From positions 1 to 35,583 of the forward strand of contig JACDAN010000175.1 of the NCBI GenBank assembly GCA_013695385.1: a stretch of DNA of 35,583 bases. The letters run 5' to 3'. Source of the stretch: Actinomycetota bacterium. Lineage in GTDB: Bacteria > Actinomycetota > Thermoleophilia > Gaiellales > Gaiellaceae. A program made the translations under genes and the position numbers. This document shows, piece by piece, positions 8,015 through 15,524 of the stretch (position 1 is the first letter of the stretch; the number at the start of each line of letters is the position of its first letter). The notes under the pieces were generated by a model, which saw only the letters and a program-made list of their open reading frames with translations, did no database searches and was not told the origin of the DNA.

Positions 8015-8857
8015 GTGGCTCTCGCGGCAGCGCTCGTCACCGTCGTCCTCTGGGCGTCGGCCTTCGTCGGGATCCGCGCGGCCGGGGAAGATCTCTCTCC
8101 GGGCGCGCTGAGCCTCGGCCGCCTGGCGGTCGGGAGCGCGGTTCTCGGAGCGGTCGTGCTCGCCCGCCGCGAGCGGCTGCCCGGGCGGGCCGAGTGGCCG
8201 CTGATCGTGGTCTGTGGTGTCCTGTGGTTCGGCCTCTACAACATCTCGCTGAACGAGGCCGAGCGGCGCGTCGATGCCGGGACTGCGGCAATGCTCGTCA
8301 ACATCGGGCCGATCCTGATCGCGATCCTCGCCGGATTCCTCTTGAAGGAGGGCTTTCCGAGGAACGTGGTCATCGGGTGCGGCGTCGCGTTTGCCGGAGT
8401 CGTCGTGATCGGGGTGGCGACCTCGGAGCGCGGGGTGGCAGCAAGCTGGGGTGCGGCGCTCTGCGTCGCCGCCGCCGTGCTCTACGCTGCCGGCGTCGTT
8501 GCGCAGAAGCCGCTCTTGTCTCGAGCCTCGGCGCTGCACGTCACCTGGCTTGCGTGCACGGTGGGGCTCGCCGTCTGCCTGCCGTTCGCTCCCTCGCTCG
8601 TCGGCGAGCTCGGCCGCGCCGACGGAAGCTCGATCGCCTGGATGGTCTACCTGGGTGTCTTCCCGACCGCCGTCGGCTTCGTGACCTGGGCCTACGCGCT
8701 TTCCAGGACCACCGCAGGCCGCATGGGGGCGACGACCTATCTCGTTCCTCCGCTCGCGATCCTGATGGGCTGGGCGCTCCTGGGCGAAACGCCCGAGGCG
8801 CTCGCGCTCGCCGGAGGGGCGCTCTGCCTCGGCGGCGTCGTGTTCGCCCGTCGCTAG
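8015..8857 (+). CDS. EamA/DMT-superfamily transporter, 10 TM
   Basis: A 280-residue integral membrane protein made of two EamA repeats of about 135 residues, each with five helices. The first begins VVLWASAFVGIRAAGEDLSP and ends near VVVIGV. The second starts near WGAALCVAAAVLYAAGVV and contains the typical FPTAVGFVTWAYALSRT and the terminal VPPLAILMGWALLGETPE. Such proteins export amino acids or other metabolites. The start is GTG at 8015; no ATG lies nearby in frame. It lies 43 bp after the acetyltransferase gene. Its stop overlaps the convergent AAA gene: the tetramer CTAG at 8854-8857 supplies TAG to both strands. Confidence 0.9.
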   Translation: MALAAALVTVVLWASAFVGIRAAGEDLSPGALSLGRLAVGSAVLGAVVLARRERLPGRAEWPLIVVCGVLWFGLYNISLNEAERRVDAGTAAMLVNIGPILIAILAGFLLKEGFPRNVVIGCGVAFAGVVVIGVATSERGVAASWGAALCVAAAVLYAAGVVAQKPLLSRASALHVTWLACTVGLAVCLPFAPSLVGELGRADGSSIAWMVYLGVFPTAVGFVTWAYALSRTTAGRMGATTYLVPPLAILMGWALLGETPEALALAGGALCLGGVVFARR

Positions 8858-10815
8858 ACGCCGGCAGGGGCGGCCACGGAGCCGCGGAGACGCGCGAGCG
8901 CCTCCTCGAAATCCTCGTGCGTGACAGACGGGGTCTGCGCGTCCTCGTCCCGGGCCATCGCCGCCAGGGCGGCTTCCTGGGCAAGCGCCTTCAGATCAGC
9001 CGGCGACATGCCGTCCGTGGTTCGCGCCAACTCGTCGAAGCGGACACCCGCTGTCGGCATCCGGGCGGTATGGAGACGGAGGATCTGCAGGCGGCCGGCT
9101 TCGTCGGGAAGCCCGAGGAGAATCGTCCGTGACAACCGTCCTCCGCGCAGGATTGCCGGATCGAGCTGGTCGGGCCGATTCGTCGCTCCGATCAGGAAGA
9201 CGCCTCGCTGCCCTGCCATTCCGTCGATCTCGGCGAGCAGTTGGTTGATCTGGCTGTCGTGCACCTCGATCGATCCGCGGCGGCCGGCGATCGCGTCGAT
9301 CTCGTCCATGAAGATGATCGAGGGCCGGTTCTCCCGCGCCCGCTCGAAGAGCCGGTGGATGTTCTGCTCGGACTCGCCGACCCATTTGCTCATCACGTCC
9401 GCGCCCGAGACCGGGTAGAACGACGCCCGCGCCTGAGCCGCGAGCACCTTCGCAATCGTCGTCTTGCCGGTTCCCGGCGGGCCCGCGAGCAGCAGGCCGG
9501 TAGGGGGCTCGACCCCGAAGCGCCGTGCCGACTCGGGATCCTCGATCACCGCCTGCAGCTGCTGCAGCTGTGCCTTGATCGCCGGGTCGAGGACGAGCGA
9601 GTCCCACGTCCAGTGCTCGACTGTCGGCCGGTCCTGTCCGCCAACTCTCTCGAGCGCGCTGAGAAGGTGGGGCGTGCCGAGCTCGACGTTCTCGTTCATC
9701 TCGGCCGCCTTCCGGAAGACCTCCAGCGCGGCCATGTCGATGACCTTCTCGATCGAGGCCGGGGTCATGCCCTCGGTGCGCTGAACCAGCTCGTCGAGAT
9801 CCACCGGCCCGGTGGGCCGGTCCTCGAGCTCGGTCTCGAAGATCGCGCGGCGCGCCTCGGCATCGGGCAGGTCGATGCGGATGTGCCGGTCGAACCGACC
9901 CGGGCGGATCACCGCTGGATCGAGGTGCTGGATCGAATTCGTCGCCGCCATGACGAGCAGCTGTCGCTCGTCCCGGCTCGCCTCCAGAGCGGTGAGGAGT
10001 TGGTTCACGGTGCGGCGGGATTCCTGATCGGGCGTGTTGTCCCGTCGCTGCGCGACGGAGTCGAACTCGTCGAAGAAGAGGAGGCACGGGAGGTTCTGAA
10101 GCGCCGTATCGAACGCCTTGTCGATGTTCCTGGCCGATCCGCCCACGAGCGAGGAGATGAGATCGCCGGTCGAGACGTGAATCAGGTTCAGGTCGTACTG
10201 GCCAGCGATCGCCCGGGCGAAGAATGTCTTGCCGACGCCGGGCGGGCCGTGCAGGAGGATCCCGTTCCACTCGATGCCGTACCGCTCCGCCTCGTCGGGG
10301 TGCTCGAGCATCAGGCCCACGGTGTCGCGCACCTCCTGCTTGAGCGCGTCCATCCCGCCGACGTCCTCGAAGTCGATCAGGTCGTGGGGGCTCTCGACGT
10401 CGAAGTCGCCGCTGCCGTCGCCGCCCATCATTCCGCCGAGGGAACCGAACATCGAGCTCTGCGGCTGCTTGCGGTTCCGCTTCGTGGCGCGCTTACGCTG
10501 CTGGCCGTTCGCGGCGGGCTCGGCCTCCGCCTCAGGCTCCTGCTCCGGCTGGACCTCGCTGATATCCACCCACTGGCCGGTCTCCGGGTCGAGGGTGTAC
10601 GAACGTGACATCCCCGCTCCGGAAAACAGCGATTCAAAGAGGCCCCCAAAGGGCGAACCGGCGAAGGGATCCTGAGGTGCGTCCGGATCCTGCGCGCGGC
10701 GTTGCAGCTCCTCCTCGTAGCGCGCCTGCTCCTCGCGCATGCGCCGTGCCCGCCGGATCGAGCCGATCACGCCGGAGACGATCATGACCAGGAAGAAGAC
10801 GAGCAGGATCTCCAC
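8854..10815 (-). CDS. Membrane-anchored tandem AAA ATPase (CDC48/FtsH-like, no protease domain)
   Basis: A 653-residue protein from GTG 10815; an in-frame ATG at 10848 would only add 11 residues before the membrane helix. Residues 1-20 form one hydrophobic helix (VEILLVFFLVMIVSGVIG) followed by a basic stop-transfer stretch and a charged linker rich in Glu, Pro and Lys. Two AAA modules follow. D1 has Walker A GPPGVGKT (about 190-197), Walker B LLFFDEFD and the arginine-finger region RPGRFDR. D2 has Walker A GPPGTGKT (about 445-452), Walker B IIFMDEID and the variant finger region RGGRLSR. No HExxH zinc protease follows, so this is an unfoldase or remodeller rather than FtsH. It is monocistronic and converges on the EamA gene. 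Confidence 0.9.
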   Translation of the reverse strand: MEILLVFFLVMIVSGVIGSIRRARRMREEQARYEEELQRRAQDPDAPQDPFAGSPFGGLFESLFSGAGMSRSYTLDPETGQWVDISEVQPEQEPEAEAEPAANGQQRKRATKRNRKQPQSSMFGSLGGMMGGDGSGDFDVESPHDLIDFEDVGGMDALKQEVRDTVGLMLEHPDEAERYGIEWNGILLHGPPGVGKTFFARAIAGQYDLNLIHVSTGDLISSLVGGSARNIDKAFDTALQNLPCLLFFDEFDSVAQRRDNTPDQESRRTVNQLLTALEASRDERQLLVMAATNSIQHLDPAVIRPGRFDRHIRIDLPDAEARRAIFETELEDRPTGPVDLDELVQRTEGMTPASIEKVIDMAALEVFRKAAEMNENVELGTPHLLSALERVGGQDRPTVEHWTWDSLVLDPAIKAQLQQLQAVIEDPESARRFGVEPPTGLLLAGPPGTGKTTIAKVLAAQARASFYPVSGADVMSKWVGESEQNIHRLFERARENRPSIIFMDEIDAIAGRRGSIEVHDSQINQLLAEIDGMAGQRGVFLIGATNRPDQLDPAILRGGRLSRTILLGLPDEAGRLQILRLHTARMPTAGVRFDELARTTDGMSPADLKALAQEAALAAMARDEDAQTPSVTHEDFEEALARLRGSVAAPAGV

Positions 10816-10923
10816 GCCGCGCTCATACCCACTCGGCCGCCCGGGCAATCGGGCGTCGCGTGCCTCGGACGGAGCATGGAGCCATGCTCTAGGTTGGCGT
10901 ACTCACAACGGAGGGAGTTACCG

Positions 10924-11250
10924 GTGTATGCACGAATGGCGACGTTCACGGTGAACGATTCGAGCACAGCTGAGGAGATCGGCCCGAAGATTCGAGAAAT
11001 CGTTGTTCCGATCGTGGAATCGATGGCCGGTTGGCAAGGTGGGATCCAGATGCTCGACCGAGAGAGCGGCAAGCTCGCGGTCATCAATTACTTCGACACC
11101 AAGGAGAGCATGGACGCCGCCGAGTCGACGTTCGAGAGCATGCCGCAGCAGTTTCCGGAGGAGCTCAGAAACCAGATGCAGCAGGCCATGGGAGGCCGAC
11201 CGTCTGTCGAGAGATTCGAGGTGCTCTCCGAGATGAGCGCGTCCGGCTAG
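10924..11250 (+). CDS. Small ABM-like (dimeric alpha-beta barrel) protein
   Basis: A 108-residue protein. The start is set at GTG 10924 because GGAGGGAG at 10910-10917 is a strong ribosome binding site about 7 nt upstream; the ATG at 10936 is the alternative. The pattern of an N-terminal strand (MATFTV), a helix ending in SMAGWQGGIQMLD and a strand KLAVINYFDTKESMDAAE is that of antibiotic-biosynthesis-monooxygenase-like stress proteins. The canonical ABM active-site residues are not clear, so catalysis is not claimed. It sits alone, divergent from the AAA ATPase and just upstream of the tRNA-Val gene. Confidence 0.75.
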   Translation: MYARMATFTVNDSSTAEEIGPKIREIVVPIVESMAGWQGGIQMLDRESGKLAVINYFDTKESMDAAESTFESMPQQFPEELRNQMQQAMGGRPSVERFEVLSEMSASG

Positions 11251-11272
11251 TTCGGTGTTTCGGCAGCGCCGA

Positions 11273-11278
11273 TAGAAT
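11273..11278 (+). promoter_or_regulatory. Candidate -10 box (TAGAAT) of the tRNA-Val gene
   Basis: TAGAAT lies 10 nt before the first tRNA base, the expected place for a tRNA promoter. A weak -35 candidate (TTCGGT, 11251-11256) is 16 bp upstream. Confidence 0.45.
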
Positions 11279-11288
11279 GGGCTGCTAA

Positions 11289-11361
11289 GGGCGGTTAGCT
11301 CAGTTGGGAGAGCACCAGCTCGACAAGCTGGGGGTCACTGGTTCGAGCCCAGTACCGCCCA
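11289..11361 (+). tRNA. tRNA-Val (anticodon GAC)
   Basis: A complete 73-nt cloverleaf: acceptor GGGCGGT with ACCGCCC, D arm GCTC/GAGC, anticodon stem CCAGC/GCTGG, T arm ACTGG-TTCGAGC-CCAGT and discriminator A. The anticodon loop TCGACAA gives GAC (valine). Position 33 is C rather than the near-universal U. CCA is not encoded. Two further copies of its 3' end (13393-13435 and 23324-23343) show that it is the attachment site of integrative elements. Confidence 0.93.
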
Positions 11362-11366
11362 CTTCG

Positions 11367-11390
11367 AAAGGCCCCGGAACCGGGGCCTTT
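11367..11390 (+). terminator. Perfect 11-bp hairpin terminator after tRNA-Val
   Basis: AAAGGCCCCGG and CCGGGGCCTTT form a perfect stem with a 2-nt loop, 5 nt after the tRNA. There is no long T tract after it (TTTCACG). If the elements inserted at the tRNA 3' end, this terminator came in with the first element rather than being the original one. Confidence 0.75.
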
Positions 11391-11443
11391 CACGTCTGGT
11401 GCTGGCCTCGAGGGCGTTCGTTACGCGGCGATACTCGCGGCCC

Positions 11444-12109
11444 TCACGGAACTTGCGGAACTTGCGGAGCTGAAAGCGCATCACTCGTCGTTGCATGTGG
11501 GCGAACCAGCATGACGATGCTGGTGGCAACGATCCAGAGGGTAAACACGAGCCAAGCGATTGGGAAGAACGGCCATCCTGCCACTCCGGCGAGCCCGAGG
11601 ATAGCGGCCAGAAATCCCAACTTCGCGAGCCACCCGGGCCAGCGCGCGTTGCCGAGCATGAGCATCCCTGCCGCGAGCGTGATCGCTGCAATCGCTACAA
11701 CAGCGGTGCTCACAAATGATCCTGTCAGGTCGAACAATGTCTGCTGAATCTCCGCGCTTCGATCATCGCGGTCGACCACAGTGAGAGCGAAGCTCGGTGC
11801 GATCAGCAGCATCGATGCAAGCCCGGTGCCACCGGCGAACAGCAACGACGCCCACCGCCGGTCAGCAGCCCGCGCCGGAAACAACGCGCCGTGAAGTCCC
11901 GCCACAAACACAAACGCAAAAAAACCGGAGAGCAGCATCAATGCTGCAGCCACCCGCGTTTGCCCACGATCGTCGCTTGCGAAGCTGGCAACTTCCTTGA
12001 GGGAATCCTCGTACCCCGGACCAATCCCCACGACCGCGCTCGCGACGAACGATGTCAGGAACAGCAAACCGCTGGTGGAGAACAGCAGATCCGAACGGCG
12101 ATTCAGCAT
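11444..12109 (-). CDS. Hypothetical membrane protein, about 6 TM (element 1, second gene of pair)
   Basis: A 221-residue protein read from ATG 12109, which has AAGGGA 5 nt upstream; the longer frame to 12241 would overlap the upstream gene and adds a basic, low-complexity stretch. It has about six hydrophobic segments, the first TSGLLFLTSFVASAVVGIG, then MLLSGFFAFVFVAGLHGALF, paired helices in the middle and LGFLAAILGLAGVAGWPF near the end. The layout recalls DUF4386-type membrane proteins, but I see no diagnostic motif. It follows the other membrane gene after 38 bp and probably shares its transcript. The function is unknown; codon use looks less GC-biased than in the flanking chromosome. 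Confidence 0.7.
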   Translation of the reverse strand: MLNRRSDLLFSTSGLLFLTSFVASAVVGIGPGYEDSLKEVASFASDDRGQTRVAAALMLLSGFFAFVFVAGLHGALFPARAADRRWASLLFAGGTGLASMLLIAPSFALTVVDRDDRSAEIQQTLFDLTGSFVSTAVVAIAAITLAAGMLMLGNARWPGWLAKLGFLAAILGLAGVAGWPFFPIAWLVFTLWIVATSIVMLVRPHATTSDALSAPQVPQVP

Positions 12110-12147
12110 CAAAATCCCTTCAATCGTGTCAGCGTACCCGCTCCAAT

Positions 12148-12819
12148 CTATCCGGCCAGCAGATCTGGCGGCGTGTCTCGCCCTTCGACGGTGACGCTCA
12201 CGCTGCTCATTCCCCCCACCGCATGTGCCAGTAACAGCCATAGCGCCGCGAATGCGAGCAGGCCTAACTCAAGGAAGCGTTCACCCGCGAGTTCAGCGGC
12301 CATCGCACCCAGAATCATGAGCGGGATGAACATGATCGAAATGAGCAGTGCCCGGCGAGCGACCTTGGATGCGACCCCGCCGACGGCTCGCAAACGCAGG
12401 CCAATCAGCAAAGCCGCAACCATTGGCCCAAAACCGCCGAAGACCGCCTGCAAAGATTCGAGCGGTTCGGCAAGTTTCAGGAGAGCCTTACTCGCCGAAG
12501 CCAAAGCGGCAAGTGACGAGAGAATTGCCGCCACGACAATCAATCGTGATCGGCCGTACTGCGTAGTGCTCCAATGGCCGAGCATCAACAAACCGAGACC
12601 CAACGGTAACCCGGCGATCTCGAATAGCAGCGGCGGCTGCACCCCTGTCAGAAGAATTGCGAGTGCCTTCACGGCCAGACACATCCCCCCAAGCGCGATC
12701 AGAATAGCCGCGCTTCTTGGTATGGCGGTAGAACGGCGGTGGAAAATCTCGGCGGGCACAGGACCAGCATACGCTTCCGATTTGGGGCTCAACCGGTACG
12801 AGTGTGGACGAAATCTCAT
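12148..12819 (-). CDS. Hypothetical membrane protein, about 6 TM (element 1, first gene of pair)
   Basis: A protein of up to 223 residues with hydrophobic segments near residues 36-60 (AAILIALGGMCLAVKALAIL), 65-80, 93-110, 128-145, 157-172 and 180-200. The C-terminal tail (SVTVEGRDTPPDL) is soluble. The N-terminal about 20 residues are doubtful; GTG at 12759 (starting VPAEIFHRR) is an alternative start. The ATG at 12819 overlaps the opposing ORF's ATG at 12818, so only one of the two starts may be used. Not recognised as a named family; a role together with the next membrane protein is likely from position alone. Confidence 0.65.
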   Translation of the reverse strand: MRFRPHSYRLSPKSEAYAGPVPAEIFHRRSTAIPRSAAILIALGGMCLAVKALAILLTGVQPPLLFEIAGLPLGLGLLMLGHWSTTQYGRSRLIVVAAILSSLAALASASKALLKLAEPLESLQAVFGGFGPMVAALLIGLRLRAVGGVASKVARRALLISIMFIPLMILGAMAAELAGERFLELGLLAFAALWLLLAHAVGGMSSVSVTVEGRDTPPDLLAG

Positions 12820-13234
12820 GGGCGCGACGTTCTGCGGAGACGATCTCGTACGAGCCCATGCGCGCGCCGCATCAATCCTCGACGCGGGTGCGGACTTCGT
12901 GTCGGAGGGGCCCGCTCACGAGGTAGTGCAGGACGGTGACGCGACGGACTATTGGGAGGGCGACTCCGATGCGAGGGCCAACAGTTCGGAGGCGCAGGCA
13001 AACGTCCTGGCTTCGATTTCAGCCGTCGAAACGTTCGCTGCCGAGCAGCCGGGTAGGGGATACGAGGGGATGACGCTCGAGGAGCTTCGTAATCTCGACC
13101 CCAGCGTGAATGTAGAGATCGGCTGGGCGACCATCGACTCATACTGTGTCGAAAGCTCCGTGGGAGGACAAAGCGCGAGCTACTCGATTGCTGAGTCGCC
13201 ACTCTCGGCCAGCGTGGTCTCGCAGTCCTGCTGA
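12818..13234 (+). pseudogene. Type IV pilin C-terminal fragment lacking the prepilin helix
   Basis: The last about 85 codons read like the globular part of a type IV pilin of the kind seen in Thermoleophilia: an alanine-rich helix (SSEAQANVLASISAVETF), then YEGMTLEELRNLDPSV, then a C-terminal pair of cysteines around ATIDSYCVESSVGG and SVVSQSC, as in pilin D-loops. The hallmark N-terminal prepilin signal and hydrophobic helix (FTLIEL-type) is absent; the first about 50 residues of the open frame (from ATG 12818) are acidic and unrelated. I take it as a truncated copy or gene fragment captured by element 1. It could instead be a soluble pilin-like protein with a new N terminus. Confidence 0.6.
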
Positions 13235-13392
13235 GCTTCGGCACGAGGTGGCACGCGGGGTACCACCTGGAAAGATCGTGGAAAGCAGAGGCAGCGAACT
13301 GTGGCGAACCGCCACTTGCGCCTCAACCGAAATTCGCGCTGTCTGAGTCTGCCGGGGCAGTAAAGGGGACGGACGACGAAGCGTTCGACAGT

Positions 13393-13435
13393 CTCGACAA
13401 GCTGGGGGTCACTGGTTCGAGCCCAGTACCGCCCA
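13393..13435. repeat. 43-bp direct repeat of tRNA-Val 3' end (internal att site)
   Basis: Identical over 43 bp to 11319-11361, starting in the anticodon loop and ending at the discriminator base. Flanks differ on both sides. It separates element 1 from element 2 and behaves like the junction site of two tandem insertions. Confidence 0.9.
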
Positions 13436-13512
13436 TTTAGATCTATCTGGCGATGCGGATTCCGCATGGTTCCGTGGGTCAGCCATGCCAGGAACGCCGG
13501 GAATGCTCGTGC

Positions 13513-13538
13513 GGTGCCTACCCCGGTGCTACCCCCGG
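13513..13538. repeat. Left copy of 26-bp terminal repeat (arm-type site candidate)
   Basis: GGTGCCTACCCCGGTGCTAC followed by CCCCGG; the copy at 23270-23295 differs at one base. Each copy is itself a degenerate tandem of a 12-mer (GTGCCTACCCCG then GTGCTACCCCCG). Position near both element ends suggests integrase arm-binding sites. Confidence 0.7.
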
Positions 13539-13545
13539 ATCTCGC

Positions 13546-14056
13546 CTAGCGTGGCAACGCAAGGCGCTCGAGCTCAGCCCGCAGCTCGGCGAGGCGGGTC
13601 GAGACCCAGGAGCCCGTAGTCGAGAGCTCGCGTGCGATCTCTATCGGCTTCCAGCCCTCGGAGATCGGGATCGCGATCACCCGCAGGATCGCCCTCCCGC
13701 GCGGTGAGAGTTCGGTCCACTCGATCCCGTTCGTCGGTGGCCATGGAGTCGAGTGAGACGACCCCCGGCCGCTCGCGCTCGTAGGAGTGCTCCGAGAACT
13801 TCCAGATCGTTCGGCCGAACTCAGCCCTAAGCCAGTCCGTGACCCGGAGCCGGGCGGTCGAGTGGGCGAAGCCGGCGAAGCTGCCGCGTCCCGGCTCGAA
13901 GCGGAGGGAGAGCCGCCAGATCTCGGCGATGAGGTAGCCAGCGAGCTCTTCGCGCTGGTGGTGCCTGAGGTCGAGGCGCCGGTCAGCGGCGATCACCCTC
14001 CACGCGAGCGCCTCGACGTCGACGCCGTGAAGCAGAAAAGGGCTGCTCAGAAGCAT
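13546..14056 (-). pseudogene. Sigma-70-like / HTH regulator, frameshifted
   Basis: From the minus-strand start at 14056, the first about 100 residues look like a small sigma-70-family protein (REELAGYLIAEIWRLSLRF, then GSFAGFAHSTARLRVTDWLR). Near 13720 the frame must change by one base: the continuation reads EWTELSPRGRAILRVIAIPI, then GWKPIEIARELSTTGSWVST, then AELRAELERL, and stops at 13546-13548. That continuation is a region-4-like helix-turn-helix. Without the shift the frame runs into a basic nonsense tail to 13574. Length over both frames is about 170 codons. It may regulate element genes; the shift may be a real mutation or a sequence error. It is divergent from the ribbon-helix-helix gene. 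Confidence 0.65.
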
Positions 14057-14118
14057 TCAACCGCCTCCCATTGTGCACGCCGATGCGGTCGAGCCGCTCG
14101 TAGCCGAAACCCATAGGT

Positions 14119-14406
14119 GTGAACAATGTCGACACCGTAAACCGGGAGCGCCGAGTGACGATCGCAGCGCGGGTTCCGCCCGAACTCGCCGAGGCCGTGG
14201 CCGCGCTCGCCGACGCCGGCGATCGCACCGTGAGCCGCGAGGTCTTCCGGGCAATCCGAACCCATGTTGAGACGTCGGCAGTGGGTGGCAGCTCCGCAAA
14301 TGCGGTGGGCCGCAGCTCCGTCGAGGCCCCGCAGAGCGCGACGACGGGACCTCCGGTAGTCGCGAGGCAGTCGAGCCCGCCGCTGCTCGCGGGGGAAGAA
14401 CGATGA
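14119..14406 (+). CDS. Ribbon-helix-helix (CopG/Arc-like) DNA-binding protein
   Basis: A 95-residue protein from GTG 14119. Residues about 11-50 show the ribbon-helix-helix pattern: a strand with alternating residues (RRVTIAARVPPEL), helix A (LAEAVAALADAG), then a turn and helix B (TVSREVFRAIRTHVE). The rest is a low-complexity Ser/Pro-rich tail. Such proteins autoregulate small operons or act in plasmid copy or partition control. It is the first gene of a rightward run of three with overlapping ends (ATGA at 14403-14406). An imperfect GGTGT...ACACC inverted repeat overlaps the start (14116-14136) and could be its operator. Confidence 0.65.
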   Translation: MNNVDTVNRERRVTIAARVPPELAEAVAALADAGDRTVSREVFRAIRTHVETSAVGGSSANAVGRSSVEAPQSATTGPPVVARQSSPPLLAGEER

Positions 14407-14648
14407 GCCTCCCGCAGGCGTTCTTCGATGCCCTCGATGAAACCCCGAGGGACCCGAAGGGCGTTCTAACTCGGACCGCTGAAGGCGAGGTGCGGGTGGT
14501 GCCGATCTCGGCCTTCGCTGCGCTCGGGCGCACCGAGTTTCGTTCCCGCCCCCGGCTCGAGCGGGCCCAGAACCGGACCGCGCTGCTCGGCCACCTACTT
14601 GAACTCGAACGCGAACGAGAGGAGAGGGATGAGCGTCGCCCCGACTGA
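14403..14648 (+). CDS. Hypothetical 81-residue element protein
   Basis: Starts at ATG 14403, overlapping the previous stop by 4 bp, with GGGGGAAG 4 nt upstream. It has an acidic N-terminal helix (LPQAFFDALDET), a short beta-like stretch (GEVRVVPISAFAALG) and a charged C-terminal helix ending LELEREREERDERRPD. I do not recognise the family. Position between a DNA-binding protein and a coiled-coil protein in one operon suggests an element maintenance role, but nothing in the sequence shows it. Confidence 0.55.
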   Translation: MSLPQAFFDALDETPRDPKGVLTRTAEGEVRVVPISAFAALGRTEFRSRPRLERAQNRTALLGHLLELEREREERDERRPD

Positions 14649-15497
14649 CCTTGCCCGCAAACGCTGGAGGCCGGTACGCAAAGCCTTCGAGAAACAGGAA
14701 AAGCTCTCGCTCGAACTCACCCAGGCGGGAGAACGTCTCTCTGCGCTCCAGGTTGAGCTTCAGCAGGCGGCGAAGGAAGACCGAGAAGCCTATGCCGAGG
14801 CGATTGCGGCCGGCAGGGACGAGCCGCCCCGCAAGGCTGAACAGCTTGCGGTCCGGATCGACGCCGAGCAGCGGCGGGTAGACGCCTGCGTTCGGGCCGT
14901 CGAGAACGCAAGCGACGAGGTTGACAAGCTACGAGCCGAGAACGCTATGCCCTGGCGCAGAGACGTACTCGGCAAGATCACGGAGGCTCACGGCGCCTAC
15001 GAGGCGTCGATCCGCGAGGTTGAGCGATGCCGGGAAGCACTCGCCGACGAGGTCGCGCTTCACGGCTGGATCACTGACGGGATCGGCGTGTCGCCGGTTC
15101 GGGATGCGCTCTCTGGCCGCACCGCCGAAGGACGCGAGCCGCTGTCGTTCGGCCGCGTCCTGCGGGAACTGACCGAGGACGCCGGCCAGATCGCCACCTA
15201 CCTCCGCGACTTGCCGGGGCCGGTGTCGGCCAGGTCGATCATGCGCGGGGCGGAGGCCCTGGTTGGCCCGGACGTCACGCGAGAGGAAGCGCTCAATCAG
15301 GCGGGTCGACCGAGGAGCCGTTCATCCACGTGCAGAGCGAGCCGCTCAAGGTCGGCGACACGTTCTTTCATCCACCAGCGGGGGCACCCCCGGGGAAGGC
15401 GGGCCACGGCTTCTGGAAGGTTTCCTCGCTCGAGTCGGCAGCCGACGACGTCGATGCGATCGTCAAGGCCATTCGGCTCGAAACGTATGGCCCCTAA
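14629..15497 (+). pseudogene. Coiled-coil protein with C-terminal domain in a shifted frame
   Basis: Starts at ATG 14629 with GGAGAGGG directly upstream, overlapping the previous gene by 20 bp. Residues about 15-155 are one long charged coiled coil (KLSLELTQAGERLSALQVEL and repeats of the kind). It continues to about TREEALNQ near 15300. Beyond that the initial frame turns into a basic Arg/Ser-rich tail to 15519, while the -1 frame reads a normal protein: GGSTEEPFIHVQSEPLKVGD, TFFHPPAG and HGFWKVSSLESAADDVDAIV, stopping at 15497. So the gene probably encodes about 290 residues and has a one-base lesion near 15300. No slippery heptamer is visible there. The function is unknown. Confidence 0.6.
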
Positions 15498-15524
15498 CGA
15501 CCTCGGGCCAGGGCCGTGACCACG

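Larger units (their letters stand above)
11362..13435. mobile_element. Element 1: about 2-kb segment bounded by tRNA-Val and a 43-bp copy of its 3' end
   Basis: The segment lies between the tRNA 3' end (11319-11361) and an identical 43-bp copy (13393-13435), the footprint of site-specific insertion into a tRNA gene. It holds two co-directional membrane-protein genes and a pilin C-terminal fragment, and no integrase. It was therefore mobilised in trans, lost its integrase, or was once one unit with element 2. Confidence 0.6.

Noticed and set aside
11335-11691. Minus-strand ORF ending in WAVLGSNQ
   Set aside because: Also tRNA antisense plus a shadow of the membrane-protein gene.
13180-13467. 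Minus-strand ORF containing RYWARTSDPQLVE
   Set aside because: Well-known spurious translation of the tRNA 3' end; it covers the 43-bp att repeat.
14990-15310. Programmed frameshift in the coiled-coil gene
   Set aside because: No slippery heptamer or stimulatory pseudoknot is apparent near the junction; a lesion is simpler.
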